Assembly: GCA_015680685.1 (NCBI GenBank)
Contig: MNCI01006004.1
Coordinates: forward strand, 45,971-109,970
Source: Gnetum montanum
Taxonomy: Eukaryota; Streptophyta; Gnetopsida; Gnetales; Gnetaceae
DNA length: 64,000 bases
Reading direction: 5' to 3'
Shown in pieces: positions 11,160 through 22,386 of this stretch (within the stretch, counting starts at the first letter, position 1; the number at the start of each line of letters is the position of its first letter). The position numbers were made by a program, and so were the translations under genes. The notes beneath the pieces were generated by a model that was given only the letters and a program-made list of their open reading frames with translations, did not search any database and had not been told where the DNA came from.

Positions 11160-14100
11160 GTCTGTTTGCGGCTGTTGGAATTGCGTGATCATTTAAAATA
11201 TTTAACCTATTTGTCGAAAAACTAGTATAAACAAAAAATTTTAACACGGAATTTTCTTGGAGAAAATACTATGCAACTGAACACTATAGCTCAGATCGGC
11301 GTACGATCATCTGTTTTCAGGAAATGTCACTCGTCCGATGCTTACAGGCATCTAACCCTGCAGTTTTGCCTTTATGTCGAATCTCTTAAGATAAACAGGT
11401 GGCAGCTCCTTTTCTTACTGGCGAAATTTAGATAAAATGTTAAACATATATTGATGACTATTGAGATGTAACTGTTGCCAGTTGAACATGTATTTAATGG
11501 TGACATTAAATATGCATACATCTGATTATTGAAACTTTTTTTTTGTTTTTGTTTTTGGTTGGTGCAGCATGCCCTTCATTTTATTTACATTTCTGTAGCT
11601 GTCTTTGTTGCTGGTTGGATTGGTAAGGAAATTTCTTGTTTCAATGTATCGTACCAGTTAATCAAAACGAGTAATTGTTTAACATCTGTTTGTTGAGACG
11701 AAAGCACAGTTTTCCCTCTTAGTTTCCTTATTAGAAACAAATAATTGTTCATGAAGTTTGTTATAATTAGTTTTTTAGCCATTTTCTGTTTTTGCATTTT
11801 ATTTATTGGTTGTTTTGGGCAATAGAGGTACTATGCTGGATATTTACCGGAGAAAGGCAGACAGCTGTCATCAGGTCTAGATATGTGCAAGTGCTGTTGA
11901 ATCAGGACATGGGGTTTTTTGATACTTATGGAAATAATGGAGATATTGTAAGCCAGGTCTTGAGTGATGTACTCTTAATACAATCTGCCTTGAGTGAGAA
12001 GGTATGCAATGGCCGTGAGATTACTTTCTGGGATCAAAATGGCTCCTGGTTGTTTCATTTTTTTGGTTTATAAAAAATTCTTCGCTCATTGCGAAAAAAA
12101 TAAAGCAAGAAAAAATTACGTAATGGTTTTCTCGGTACTTGCATATATGATAATGTGATGATACGATGTTGCAGGTTGGCAATTATGTACATAACATGGC
12201 GACCTTCTTTGGGGGGCTTGCCGTGGGATTTACAAACAGCTGGCAAATAGCACTTTTGACTCTTGCTACAGGTCCGTTTATTGTAACTGCAGGAGGTGTA
12301 TCTAATATCTTTCTTCACAAGCTTGCTGAAAATATTCAGGATGCTTATGCGGAAGCTGCAAGCATAGCAGAGCAGGTAACAAACATGCTAACATGCAAAC
12401 AGTGCGTCACGTATTTTGGCACTTAGCAGGATTCCTTAGAAGTATGGTTGATTATTTTTTTAAAAAAATTAGGAGTCTCTAGTAAAACAAGGTTGAAAGT
12501 ATTTTAATTATTGTGTTCTAGGCTATTGGATTTGTTTGGCAATGTAAGCCACTCTGAATAATGAAGTGTGCAAACTGTTTTACCTGGCTTTTAAGTTTAT
12601 CTTTTCCTTGCAGGCTATTGCTTATATTCGAACATTATATGCCTTCGCAAATGAAACCTTGGCAAAATACTCATATGCAACTTCACTTCAGGCTACATTG
12701 AGATATGGTATACAGATAAGTCTTGTGCAGGGATTGGGACTTGGATTCACATATGGACTTGCCATATGCTCCTGTGCGTTACAACTTTGGTTTGCAAGAT
12801 ATCTTGTTTCACATGACAAAGTTTCTGGTGGGGAAGCAATAACTGCCTTATTTGCCATTATTCTGAGTGGCCTGTAAGTATATTGGTATTTTTTTCACTT
12901 TTAGAAGCCATTTCTATTTCAGTAGGCTTATAATGACATTTATGGCAAGTTCTCATGGATATGTCATTTGGTTTTAAAGACATGAATGTTGTCGTCATTA
13001 TAACATATTGATGTCTTTTCAGTGGTCTTAATCAAGCGGCTACAAATTTTTATTCATTCGAACAAGGCAGGATTGCTGCTTATAGATTGTATGAAATGAT
13101 AAGCCGATCACCAGCAAGTACTGATCAAGAAGGAAAAACATTAAGCAATGTTCAAGGGATTATTGAATTTAGAAATGTCTATTTCAGTTACCTTTCTCGT
13201 CCAGACATACCCATTTTGAGTGGGTTCTATTTAACTGTACCTGCAAAAAAAACTGTTGCTCTGGTCGGACGTAATGGTTCTGGGAAAAGCAGCATTATTC
13301 CTCTAATGGAACGATTTTATGATCCCACACTAGGTGAGTTTGGTTATCTGTGATGCACTTGTTGTACTTTTATTTGCTTGTCAAATTTATTAAATGCCAG
13401 TCAACTACAGGAGAGGTTCTTCTTGATGGGGAGAATATTAGAAGCCTAAAAATTCAATGGTTAAGAAGCCAAATAGGTCTGGTAACACAAGAGCCTGCTC
13501 TCTTAAGTTTGAGCATCAGAGACAATATTGCATATGGCCGTTCTGGAGTAACTTTTGACCAAATAGAAGAGGCTGCAAAGATTGCTCATGCCCACACATT
13601 TATCAGTTCTCTTCGCAGAGGTTATGACACTCAGGTAATTTATTAATCAAGTTCAATGTGCTACAGAATCTTCTGAATTGCAAGTTGTATAAATTCAATT
13701 TCTCATTGGATGGTTATTTAGCTTTTCAGATTGGAAGCGGTGGTCTGGCTCTAACAGAAGATCAAAAAATAAAGTTGGCAATTGCAAGGGCCGTTCTATG
13801 TAATCCTTGTATTTTATTACTAGATGAAGTTACCGGTTCTTTAGATTTTGAGTCAGAGCGAGCTGTGCAGGAAGCTTTAGATATTCTTATGTTAGGTCGC
13901 TCAACTATCATTATTGCACGCCGGCTTTTCCTAATTAGGAATGCCGATTACATTGCTGTTATGGAAGAGGGCCAACTGGTTGAAATGGGTACGCATGATG
14001 AATTGTTGTCTGCGAATGGCCTTTATGCTGAACTCTTAAGGTGTGAGGAAGCTGCTAAGCCCCCAAAAAGGTATTTTGATATTTTTTTCATTTGTTAGCA

Positions 14101-17100
14101 CGCTGCTTCTTGATGCATATGAGTATGTCCTTGTTTAAAAATTTCAAGGTTCAGACTATGTTGAACTTTAAAGCAGTGATGCTTTTATTGTTGCCAAGAC
14201 TTAAAAATTTTGTTTTCTGCTTCAAACAGCACAGATTCTTTTTACATGTTTATTACTTTTTTGTAAAGCGATATTGAACTGTTATTTGCTAATGTTTATG
14301 GCTTTTTCAAATCAAGCAACAGTTCTGTAAACTTAAATTTTGAGTTTTAAAATTATCACTGTGATATCACTGAACATGCTAGTAATTATTAGGTAAACAA
14401 AATTGTACATTTTTTTGGCAGGCTTTGGCTCGAGTTTTCATTATCATCATTGTTTTTGTCATCTTACCCTTTCTGCAACTACAGGGTGTTAGTTGCATGA
14501 ATTCTTTTCTGCCATTCACCTCAATTGAGATATAAATTAACATTAATACCCAAATTTTGGATATAATTCTATGTTCTTGCATACCATGTATGTTTTAGTT
14601 TACTTCTTTGTTATTTTCCCTTTACTTCAATTGGGGAGCCTTTTTTAACAGGTTCACTCTCTGTTCTTCTCTACACATAACCAAACTGATTGAGATGGCT
14701 TTCTTGATTTTTTCATCTATGGGTGCTTCTCCCTGACTTCCCCTAATAAGAGAATTGTTGATGCTATCATTTCTAATGACATCTGACATCCACCTTAGCA
14801 TTTGGATCTCTGCAACATGAATGTGTTGGACCTGACACTTTTTGATAGGCCGACATCCCACACTATCTTAAATCACAGGCCTGCTAACAGTTTTGTAGAA
14901 CTTTGTCTAACTTAGTGGGACTTCTTTTTATTTCAAAGCACACCATTAGCTCTTTGTTATTTGATCCATCATCCTCGTTAATCTTACCAACCACTTGTAC
15001 AAGTTTTTTCAAGTATCTACATTGGTTAAGTTGTGTAACTTCTTGGTTTTGAATTCTAATTTTGATATATTTGTTACTTGCTTTTTCACTAAAAATGCAA
15101 TCCATGTCTTCCATTATCTTCTACTAATCCTTAACCCATTTGATTCTAAGGTTGTTCTCCAAGGTCTTGATTTTTGTAACTAGAGCATCTTTAGATTTAT
15201 CCATTAATACAATATCATCCTGTATTTCTTTAGTCAGGTCATCCATAATAGTGATGAAGAAATAATGCATAGAGCAAATTCCTGGTGTAGCTCTACTGTT
15301 ATGCTGAAGTTAGTAGTTTCTCCATATATAGTTTTAACCATACTTATGAAAATCAGATTGGATCATATATCACTTTTTCATTTCTAAGATTTCAGATTGT
15401 AGATTATGATTTGAAATCATGATATTAAAAAATGTTAGATTATTAATTATTTTGCAATTAAGAAGACAAAAATTGAAATAATAATATATTCAACTTTAAA
15501 ATAGAAATTTCTAAACATATTAATATAACAACATTGCATTAAGCATGATACTCCCATATACATTACAAAAAATTTCAAATGTAAGCTACATGGCAGTATC
15601 TCTTCACCATTAACTAAAGCAGATGAGCTAAAGAATGTCTGAAATTAACTAATAAAGTGATTTAAAATGAGTTGAAGGATGTATTGTTGAGCTCTTGAAG
15701 AATGTGCTGCTTAGCTCTAATAAAGTGATTCAAAATGAGTTGAAGAATGCATTGTTGAGCTTTTGAAGAATGTGCTGCTTAGCTCTCAAGAATGTGTTGT
15801 TCCTTGTAGAAAAATGTGCACTAAGTGATGAAAACATTGAAACTGCTGTTAATGCATATTCAGAGTATTCTATGCACATTCTTTCTACTTTTGTAGTTGT
15901 AATGAGTCATGAATTTTGTTATTGGAATAGTGTTTTAATGTTTAATGAAATTTTTAGTGTTAAAAAGTGTAGACTTCTAATTGGTGTTTATAAAGATTCC
16001 AAAAGCATTTGGAATCACCTGGAATCACTCAGAATCATCCAGAACCATGATTCCAAACTAGATCGCAATCCAGAACAAATCCAGATTGCAATTTTTCAGA
16101 TTGCGATCCCAATTTCAATCTGATCTTCATAAGTGTATCTTCATCATATGTGTTTTGAATAGCCTTGATGTATCCAATAGGAGTATCTTTCCTCTCTAAA
16201 TTCTATCAAACAATCTTTTGAAGGGCTTTGTTATAATCTTTCTTTAAATCAATGAAAGTCATATGTAAATTCTTCTTTTTACAACTAAATTTCTACATTA
16301 ATTGTCTTAGCAAGAAAATGGCTTCCATCTTTGATCTTTTAAGTGGAAAATCAAATTGATTTTTAGAAATTGTTCGATTCTTGCTTTAACAGTTGTTTTG
16401 TAACTCTTTACCATAACTTCATGGTGTGAGTCGTCAGCTCAATTCCTTTATAGTTGCCATAGTTTTGATTGTCTCCCTTGTTTTTGTAGATAGGTGCTAT
16501 GGTTCTTCTCCGATCATTTGGCATTTTCCCTTTTCTTTTAGGTCATGTTGAATAAATTTGTTAACCAAGTGACCTTTTTATTTCCCATAGACTTCCTAAC
16601 CTCTATAGGAATACCATCTGGCCTTATGGCTTTACCATTCTTTATCTTGACTAGAGGTTTCTTTACTTAAAAGGCATAGTTATAGTTTGTCATTTCCACA
16701 TTTGATTCTGAGCAATCAACTTCATCTGTTGAAAATTCCTTGTCAAGTAGCCCCTAAAAATAGATCCACCGTTGCTCCAAAATTTCCTTGTCTGTAATGA
16801 AAATTTCGTGGTCATCTGAGTTGTCACATCTAATATGGCTCTGGTCTTTTCTTCTGTTATTTTGAGTCTTAGCTACATTGTAAGTTCATTTTTCACCCTT
16901 CTTAGTTCTTAGCTTCTCATGAAAAATATGAAAAGCATTAAGTTTAGCCTTGATAACTATCTTCTTTGCCCCATTCTTTGTTATTTTGTATCTTTCCTAG
17001 TCATTCTGTCTCCTACTCTGTTATCACTACTTGAAACACTTATTCTTATATTTAATTTTAAGCAACACTTCCACACTCAACCACTAGGTTTCTTTTTGTA

Positions 17101-20100
17101 TGTACTTGCTCTATTTTGATTCTCCAACGATGTTCTTTCCTATCCTTTCAATCCAACTTTTCATCTGAGTCCAGATATTGTTCACATTGATGTTCAAATT
17201 CCAAGGTGCTTTCATGAGTGGTCTATCCTTAAATTGAAAAGCTTTTTCTTTTCTAAGATTGCACTCTGAAATCTCAGATGTCCTTCTGAACGACTGATTG
17301 TGTTATTACTCTTGAGTGAATTTTGTTGGCAGCACACTCGATAACACTGGTTGTAATCTTGTCTCTTCTGTGTCTTATTTGGACTGATTGTGTTTATACT
17401 TTTGAGTGAAAATTTTGTTGGCAGCACACTCACCCATAACACTAGTTGTAATGTTGTCTCATATGTGTCTTATTTGGATTTATGCCATTGGACGTTGCAA
17501 CAAGCCTGCTGCTGGAGCACGTTCTTGAAACTTGGACTTAATTTATTTTCACGGGTTTATATATCTTTAAGAAATTCTAAGGTTCTTTCTACAGAAGAGG
17601 AATCTAGAATTTTTAATTTAAGCTTTAATGTTTATTTCAGAATTATGTAAATAAGCTAATCAAACAAATTATGAGGATTTTTTTAAAATTTTTTTTTCCT
17701 TCCTTGTTCTTTTGGTTATTGTGGACAAGAAACAGACGATTTATTAATGAGAAGCAAGTATGCAATTATGCTATTCATTAAATTTTCAAAAGTATATAAA
17801 TAAATTACTTTAGAAGTTGAATGAATATAATTTTAACAGTGATCAAATGTAAATCTTACAATCATATCCAAATTACATCTAGGAATAATTTAGGGATAAT
17901 ATATGATGTGTGGTTATAGGTAGTAATTGTATTGGATTTAAGCTACGTTAGCAAATGCCTTAGCCTTTTGTCCTGGAGGAATGGTGAGGCAGAGAATGGT
18001 GCATCAAAAACACCAACCTCAAAGTCCGGAACAGGTCGACAGTAAGAAATTACATATTGAAGGAATAATTTAAAACTTAAATAATGCCAAAACATTTGTA
18101 AGATGCCATTCTAAATAATGGTAAGAGGTTGTCGGTTCAAGTTTGAGTCACAAGCATCTTATTGTTCTACAGAAGTTCTAAAGTATCAATTTAGCTATAT
18201 GTCTTAGGGGTATATATAGTCAAATAGTTTCAGGTTCCAACACTTCTAAGGTACTTTCTAGAAATCTTTTTGGTCTTATTTTTTTAATTAATTAATTATT
18301 GTGTAGTGGAGCGATGGGCTTACTGGAACATGTGTGAACTATCTTTGCTTAGAAGGATTGGGCACCTTATCAAGAAAAATCTCACTGTTCACTGTAATGA
18401 TAATTATAGTAATTCAGTGAATTAAAAATCGCTGGTGCAGGTACTCAGAATGCAAAATAACCTTTAAAATGCCACGTTGGCAAGTCCTGTGTAGAGAAAT
18501 TGTAGTATCCTAATTTTAAAAGGATTTTAAAACAATAAAGTGGGAATCTCAGGATCTAAACTTTGACGAACATTTCCAAAATGGAACTAATATATCTGAA
18601 TTCACTTGGCAAAACACCTTTAGGCAACAGGATTTTCAAATGAACCCAGTTGAGAAAAAACTTCAGAAATGTCAGTTAGAAATTCCGTTAAAATATAAAA
18701 GGGCATAGCTTCATCATTGGACAAGGAGGGGAAATATTTTGAAATAAAAAATGTTGTTCACAATAATTAAAGAGATGTTATATTATAGTAATTATTGTTG
18801 GCATTCTCTATTTTCAAGTAATTGTTAATTAGTGTATGCAAAAATTGTGCCCCAATGTTTGTCAAGCTATGCAGCTTTTCATATGATATGGATTTTAAGA
18901 ATGTTATGAAGTTTTCTACATTCCAAAGCTGAAAATGTGAATAAATTGCAACTGGATTTACTATATTTTGTATGGAAGATTTAAATGATTTGTGCAGTTT
19001 ATTAGTTTTCTAAATTTACGTTGTATTGTCATTATTTGCTGAATTCATGACTTGAGATTAGTGTGAGAACATACTTATTAGCATTTAGAATTATTTATTG
19101 AAGCTTCTACCTACGGGGTCTTCATTATTTCAGGACTCCAATAAGAAGTTATAAAGAGGTTTCAACTTTCCAGATACAAAAGGATCCATCAGGAAGTCAA
19201 TATTCACAAGAACCATCTTCGCCCAGAATGACAAAATCACCATCTCTTCAGAGAACTCATGGAACCCACAATTTGAAGAACTTCGAAACAAGCTACAATA
19301 GTACTCAAGACTCCTCTAAGCAGCAAAGCCCTACTAAAACTCAAAGCCCCTCTAAACCTCATAGCCCACCATCTGAACAAATGATAGAAAATGGCGTTTC
19401 ATGTGATACACTGGACAGTAAGACAGCTAATGCTCAGATTAATGATAACTATGACAATTTCATGCCCAATCTTCCTAAACTTGATGTTCATTCCATTCAG
19501 CGTCAATCATCAAATAACTCAGATCCAGAATCTCCAATATCACCTCTCTTGACATCTGATCCTAAAAATGAGCGTTCTCACTCTAAGACATTTAGTAGGA
19601 CGCATTCACACTTTGATGAGAGTGTTTTGCAAGACATACATACAAGAGAATCACAGAACTCCAAACCTCCATCATTGTGGAGACTGGCACAGCTCAGCCT
19701 TCCTGAATGGCAGTATGCCCTTCTAGGTAGTATAGGAGCAGCTGTTTTTGGCTCATTTAATCCGCTTCTTGCCTTCATCCTTGTACAGATAGCAGAGGCA
19801 TATTATGATGACAATGAAAAGCACATGAAACATGACGTGAATAAGTGGTGCATGCTTATAACAGTGATGGGATTTGTTACTGTTCTTGCAAATTTTTTAC
19901 AGCACTTCTACTTTGGTATCATGGGGGAGAAAATGACTGAACGCATTCGGAGGATGATGTTCTCAGGTGCTCGTAGTATTTGTTTACTATGGACCTAATT
20001 ATAGTTGTTTCTGTATCAAGAATTTTAATCTGTTTTGATTGTTGTTGCAGCAATGTTGCGTAATGAAGTTGGGTGGTTTGATGAAGAAGAAAATACAGCT

Positions 20101-22386
20101 GATGCATTGTCTATGCGCTTGGCAAATGATGCTACCTTTGTTCGTGCTGCTTTTAGTAATCGCCTTTCAATCTTGATTCAGGATGCAACAGCTGTAATTG
20201 TTGCTCTAGTAATTGGAATGATCCTTCAATGGCGTCTAGCTCTTGTAGCAATGGCAACCTTGCCTCTGTTGACAGTTTCAGCAATTGCACAGGTATTTTT
20301 TTTGTACATGTTGTTCGAGTCTATAAATGGTTTACCCCATGATTGTTTATTTGTTGATCTCCTTGCTATGCTTCTTGAATGCATAAACTTTCTGAAATTT
20401 GTTTGTCCATGTTCCTTTATGTGCCCAGTGATTCCTTTTAGCATAGCTAATTTCGTTTGGATACACTATTGAACATGTAGTTGATAGTTGCTATTTTCAA
20501 CATGAAAGTCATGCGTGTTCTTAGTTTACAACAGGAAATGATTTTACATTGTCATGTCAATTACATAGACAGAAAGATCAAGATGAATGTATTTCATTTC
20601 TACATTGCTGACACTACTTTTAATAAAATCGGAAATAAAAAAGCCAAAATGGTGAAAATTTGCCGACACCAATTACATAGTTGAGATAAATACATATTTG
20701 AGATGACTTAGTGTCAGTTCACTTGACATGGAAACAAGTTCTTTCACGCTTGCATGTTCCAGAACAGCAAGAATAGCAGTGCATCATAGGAACAATGAGT
20801 TTTCATTCTTTATTATGAAGTAAAATGTTTTGGGAAAATACATTATTGTGATCGTTTAATGTTAATGTTTTTATGATGTACTTATCCCAGGGAGCAAGAG
20901 TTAAGACCCAAAGTTAAAAAAAAAGATAGGGATTAATTTTTTCTTTTAACAATCAGCCAATTGTTATGGCAGGACACAGCAGAATGTATTGTTTTTTTTT
21001 ATACAGTACATTGCATATGCTTATATATAGTTGGAGTGATTTTTTTTAAAAAATCTTGTTTAAGTTTGCGCATTTCTTTTTATTAGTCTGTTGTATTTTT
21101 AAAATAAGTTGTTCAGTCTATTCTTATTGTTTTGTTTAACTCATGGTATTAAGCAGAAGATGTGGTTGGCTGGGTTTTCAAGAGGGATCCAAGATATGCA
21201 TAAAAAGGCTTCACTAGTCTTAGAGGATGCTGTGCGTAATATCTATACAGTTGTTGCATTTTGTGCAGGAGATAAGGTGACAGAGATGTATAAAAAGCAG
21301 TTGAAGAAAATACTTGTACATAGCTTCTTACGTGGCCAGCTTAGTGGGCTTGCCTTTGGAGCTTCACAATTTCTATTGTTTGCATGCAATGCACTCCTTT
21401 TGTGGTATGCAGCCAAAATTATTGACAAAAGGTATGTTACCTTATCAACAGCTCTGAAGGAGTACATGATCTTTTCATTTGCTACATTTGCTCTTGTTGA
21501 GCCTTTTGGACTAGCTCCATACATTCTTAAACGCCGAAAGTCTCTTGTTTCTGTTTTTGGAATTATTGATCGGAAGCCTAAAATAGATTCTGATGATTCA
21601 ACTGGCCTAAAGCTACCAAATGTGTATGGCACAATTGAGTTGAAGAATGTTGATTTCCATTATCCAACTCGGCCTGAAATGATGGTGTTGAGTAATTTTA
21701 ACCTCAAAGTAACCGGGGGTCAGACTGTTGCAGTAGTTGGTGCATCAGGTTCAGGAAAAAGCACGATCATTGCATTAATAGAGAGGTTTTATGAGCCAGT
21801 TTCTGGTCAAATTTTTCTTGATGGGAAAGAACTGAACAGCTTAAACTTGCGCTGGCTTAGAGGTCACATGGGTCTTATTCAGCAGGAGCCTGTTCTTTTC
21901 TCCACAACCATCAGGGAGAACATTTTATATGCTAGACATAATGCAACTGAAGCTGAAATGAAAGAGGCTGCACGAATTGCAAATGCACACCACTTCATTA
22001 GTAGTCTACCTCATGGGTATGACACTCATGTTGGCATGAGAGGTGTGGAGTTAACTCCAGGTCAGAAACAGAGAATAGCCATTGCTAGAGTTGTTTTGAA
22101 GAACGCCCCGATCCTGTTACTTGATGAAGCCAGCTCTGCCATTGAGTCAGAGTCAAGCCGGGTGGTGCAGGAAGCACTAGATACCTTGATAATGGGCAAT
22201 AAAACAACAATTTTGATTGCACATCGTACTGTGATGATGCGTCATGTAGATACCATTGTGGTTCTAAATGGGGGCCGCATTGTTGAAGAGGGTACCCATG
22301 ACACTTTAATGGCAAAGAATGGCCTTTACACGCGATTGATGCAACCACACTTCAATAAGAATCTAAGGCAACATAGGCTTATGTGA
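10785..22386 (+). CDS. ABCB20: ABC transporter B family, ABCB6/ABCB20-type full transporter, 11 coding exons
   Basis: Exons: 10785-11159, 11568-11622, 11826-12001, 12175-12375, 12614-12873, 13023-13333, 13411-13634, 13730-14070, 19134-19966, 20051-20292, 21157-22386. All introns are GT-AG and the phases join to 4248 nt (1415 residues plus TGA); Arabidopsis ABCB6/20 are about 1407-1408. The first in-frame ATG after a stop at 10647 is 10785, and the N-terminus (MMISRGLFGWSPPHIQPLT) is the conserved start of this subfamily. Order: TMD1 (TM1 near 75-105), NBD1 (about 400-640), a long Ser/Pro-rich linker (about 640-828), TMD2 (from about 830), NBD2 (about 1160-1400). Walker A: GRNGSGKSS (438-446) and GASGSGKST (1201-1209); Walker B: ILLLDE ending at E567 and at E1330. 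Known of the family: membrane ATP-driven export pumps; Arabidopsis ABCB6 and ABCB20 have been linked to auxin transport. Substrate here is inferred. No stop or frameshift seen. Confidence 0.95.
11568..11622 (+). CDS. ABCB20: ABCB exon 2: TM2 (55 nt)
   Basis: Very short exon after a T-rich GGTGCAG acceptor, encoding HALHFIYISVAVFVAGWI, the second membrane helix. Ends in phase 1 before GTAAGG and joins exon 3 to give GWIEVLCW, as in ABCB6/20. Confidence 0.9.
11826..12001 (+). CDS. ABCB20: ABCB exon 3: first intracellular loop
   Basis: Encodes the strongly conserved TGERQTAVIRSRYVQVLL and FFDTYGNNGDIVSQVLSD segments of the ABCB TMD1 cytosolic loop, which couples to the NBDs. Donor GTATGC. Confidence 0.92.
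12175..12375 (+). CDS. ABCB20: ABCB exon 4: TM3-TM4
   Basis: Residues 203-269, phase 0 at both ends. Two hydrophobic segments (MATFFGGLAVGF and IALLTLATGPFIVTAGG), then the start of the second intracellular loop (NIQDAYAEAASIAEQ). Confidence 0.92.
12614..12873 (+). CDS. ABCB20: ABCB exon 5: TM5-TM6
   Basis: Begins AIAYIRTLYAF of the second coupling loop, followed by two membrane segments (GLGLGFTYGLAICSCALQLW and ALFAIILSGL). Phase 2 donor CCT|GTAAGT. Confidence 0.92.
13023..13333 (+). CDS. ABCB20: ABCB exon 6: NBD1 with Walker A
   Basis: Carries the A-loop region FSYLSRPDIPIL and Walker A GRNGSGKSS (K444). Ends DPTLG in phase 1 before GTGAGT. Confidence 0.93.
13411..13634 (+). CDS. ABCB20: ABCB exon 7: NBD1 Q-loop region
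   Basis: Contains the Q-loop IGLVTQEPALLS and the helical subdomain (HAHTFISSLRRGYDTQ). Phase 0 end before GTAATT. Confidence 0.93.
13730..14070 (+). CDS. ABCB20: ABCB exon 8: degenerate signature, Walker B and switch of NBD1
   Basis: The signature reads LALTEDQK instead of LSGGQ. Walker B is intact (D566, E567). The switch histidine is replaced by arginine (IIIARRLF, R598). These departures match the Arabidopsis orthologs as I know them and look like subfamily traits rather than decay. Confidence 0.92.
15341..16128. mobile_element. TIR-bounded insertion inside the LINE
   Basis: LINE homology stops on both sides of this segment. Its ends are inverted repeats: ACTTATGAAAATCAGATTG on the left and the complement of CAATCTGATCTTCATAAGT on the right, 18 of 19 matching. 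The subterminal parts are full of GATTG/CAATC and GGAATC words. No transposase is recognisable; the 15770-16123 open frame has no known domain. Probably a non-autonomous DNA transposon; superfamily and target-site duplication unresolved. Confidence 0.5.
15651..15786. repeat. 68-bp tandem duplication
   Basis: Two copies (15651-15718 and 15719-15786) beginning AATAAAGTGATT and ending GCTTAGCTCT, differing at about five positions; lies inside the TIR-bounded insertion. Confidence 0.85.
17292..17477. repeat. ~90-bp tandem duplication in intron 8
   Basis: Two copies starting GACTGATTGTGTT at 17292 and 17382, each with TTTTGTTGGCAGCACACTC and ending TGTCTTATTTGG. Lies just outside the LINE homology. 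Confidence 0.85.
19134..19966 (+). CDS. ABCB20: ABCB exon 9: inter-domain linker and start of TMD2
   Basis: Begins RTPIRSYKEV and encodes a long hydrophilic linker rich in Ser, Pro and Lys (SPTKTQSPSKPHSPP, PESPISPLLTSDPKNERSHS), with many Ser-Pro sites that suggest phosphorylation. TMD2 starts at W830 (WRLAQLSLPEW) with two membrane segments, ending HFYFGIMGEKMTERIRRMM. Confidence 0.92.
20051..20292 (+). CDS. ABCB20: ABCB exon 10: TMD2 middle helices
   Basis: AMLRNEVGWFDEEEN coupling loop, then two hydrophobic helices (AVIVALVIGMILQWRLALV and LPLLTVSAIAQ). Donor CAG|GTATTT. Confidence 0.92.
21157..22386 (+). CDS. ABCB20: ABCB exon 11: end of TMD2, NBD2 and C-terminus
   Basis: Residues 1007-1415. 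Coupling loop KMWLAGFSRGIQ, last two membrane segments, then NBD2 with Walker A (K1207), Q-loop MGLIQQEP, signature LTPGQ (1305-1309, for LSGGQ), Walker B (D1329, E1330), an altered D-loop SSAIESE and an intact switch histidine (H1362, IAHRT). Ends RLMQPHFNKNLRQHRLM then TGA. Confidence 0.95.
   Translation, partial: KMWLAGFSRGIQDMHKKASLVLEDAVRNIYTVVAFCAGDKVTEMYKKQLKKILVHSFLRGQLSGLAFGASQFLLFACNALLLWYAAKIIDKRYVTLSTALKEYMIFSFATFALVEPFGLAPYILKRRKSLVSVFGIIDRKPKIDSDDSTGLKLPNVYGTIELKNVDFHYPTRPEMMVLSNFNLKVTGGQTVAVVGASGSGKSTIIALIERFYEPVSGQIFLDGKELNSLNLRWLRGHMGLIQQEPVLFSTTIRENILYARHNATEAEMKEAARIANAHHFISSLPHGYDTHVGMRGVELTPGQKQRIAIARVVLKNAPILLLDEASSAIESESSRVVQEALDTLIMGNKTTILIAHRTVMMRHVDTIVVLNGGRIVEEGTHDTLMAKNGLYTRLMQPHFNKNLRQHRLM

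Larger units (their letters stand above)
14460..17240 (-). mobile_element. RTE-type LINE remnant, antisense in intron 8
   Basis: Read from 17240 down, the minus strand gives in order the pre-RT linker, GKAIRPDGIPIEV (near 16620), RT motifs PIYKNKGD and FH/FIDLKKDYNKAL (near 16235), YIKAIQNTYDE, ITVELHQ, DDLTKEIQDD (near 15230), QLNQCRYLKKLVQVVGKINED (15000-15030) and the C-terminal AEIQMLRWM, APIDEKIK block (14622-14861). Stops and frameshifts are frequent. The catalytic FADD box is missing through an in-frame deletion near 15218. A 788-bp insertion splits the RT region. The endonuclease part was not found. Confidence 0.75.
14071..19133 (+). other. ABCB intron 8 (5063 bp), expanded by transposons
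   Basis: GT-AG intron within the AAA AG|G ACT junction. It holds an antisense RTE LINE (14460-17240), an insertion inside it (15341-16128) and tandem repeats. I see no gene in 17480-19133. Confidence 0.85.

Noticed and set aside
15770-16123. 117-codon + strand ORF
   Set aside because: Lies within the TIR-bounded insertion, is built partly from the 68-bp duplication and repeated GATTCC words, and matches no protein family.
18110-18180. GGTTCAAGTTTGAG resembling a B box in intron 8
   Set aside because: No matching A box at the right spacing and no flanking duplication seen.
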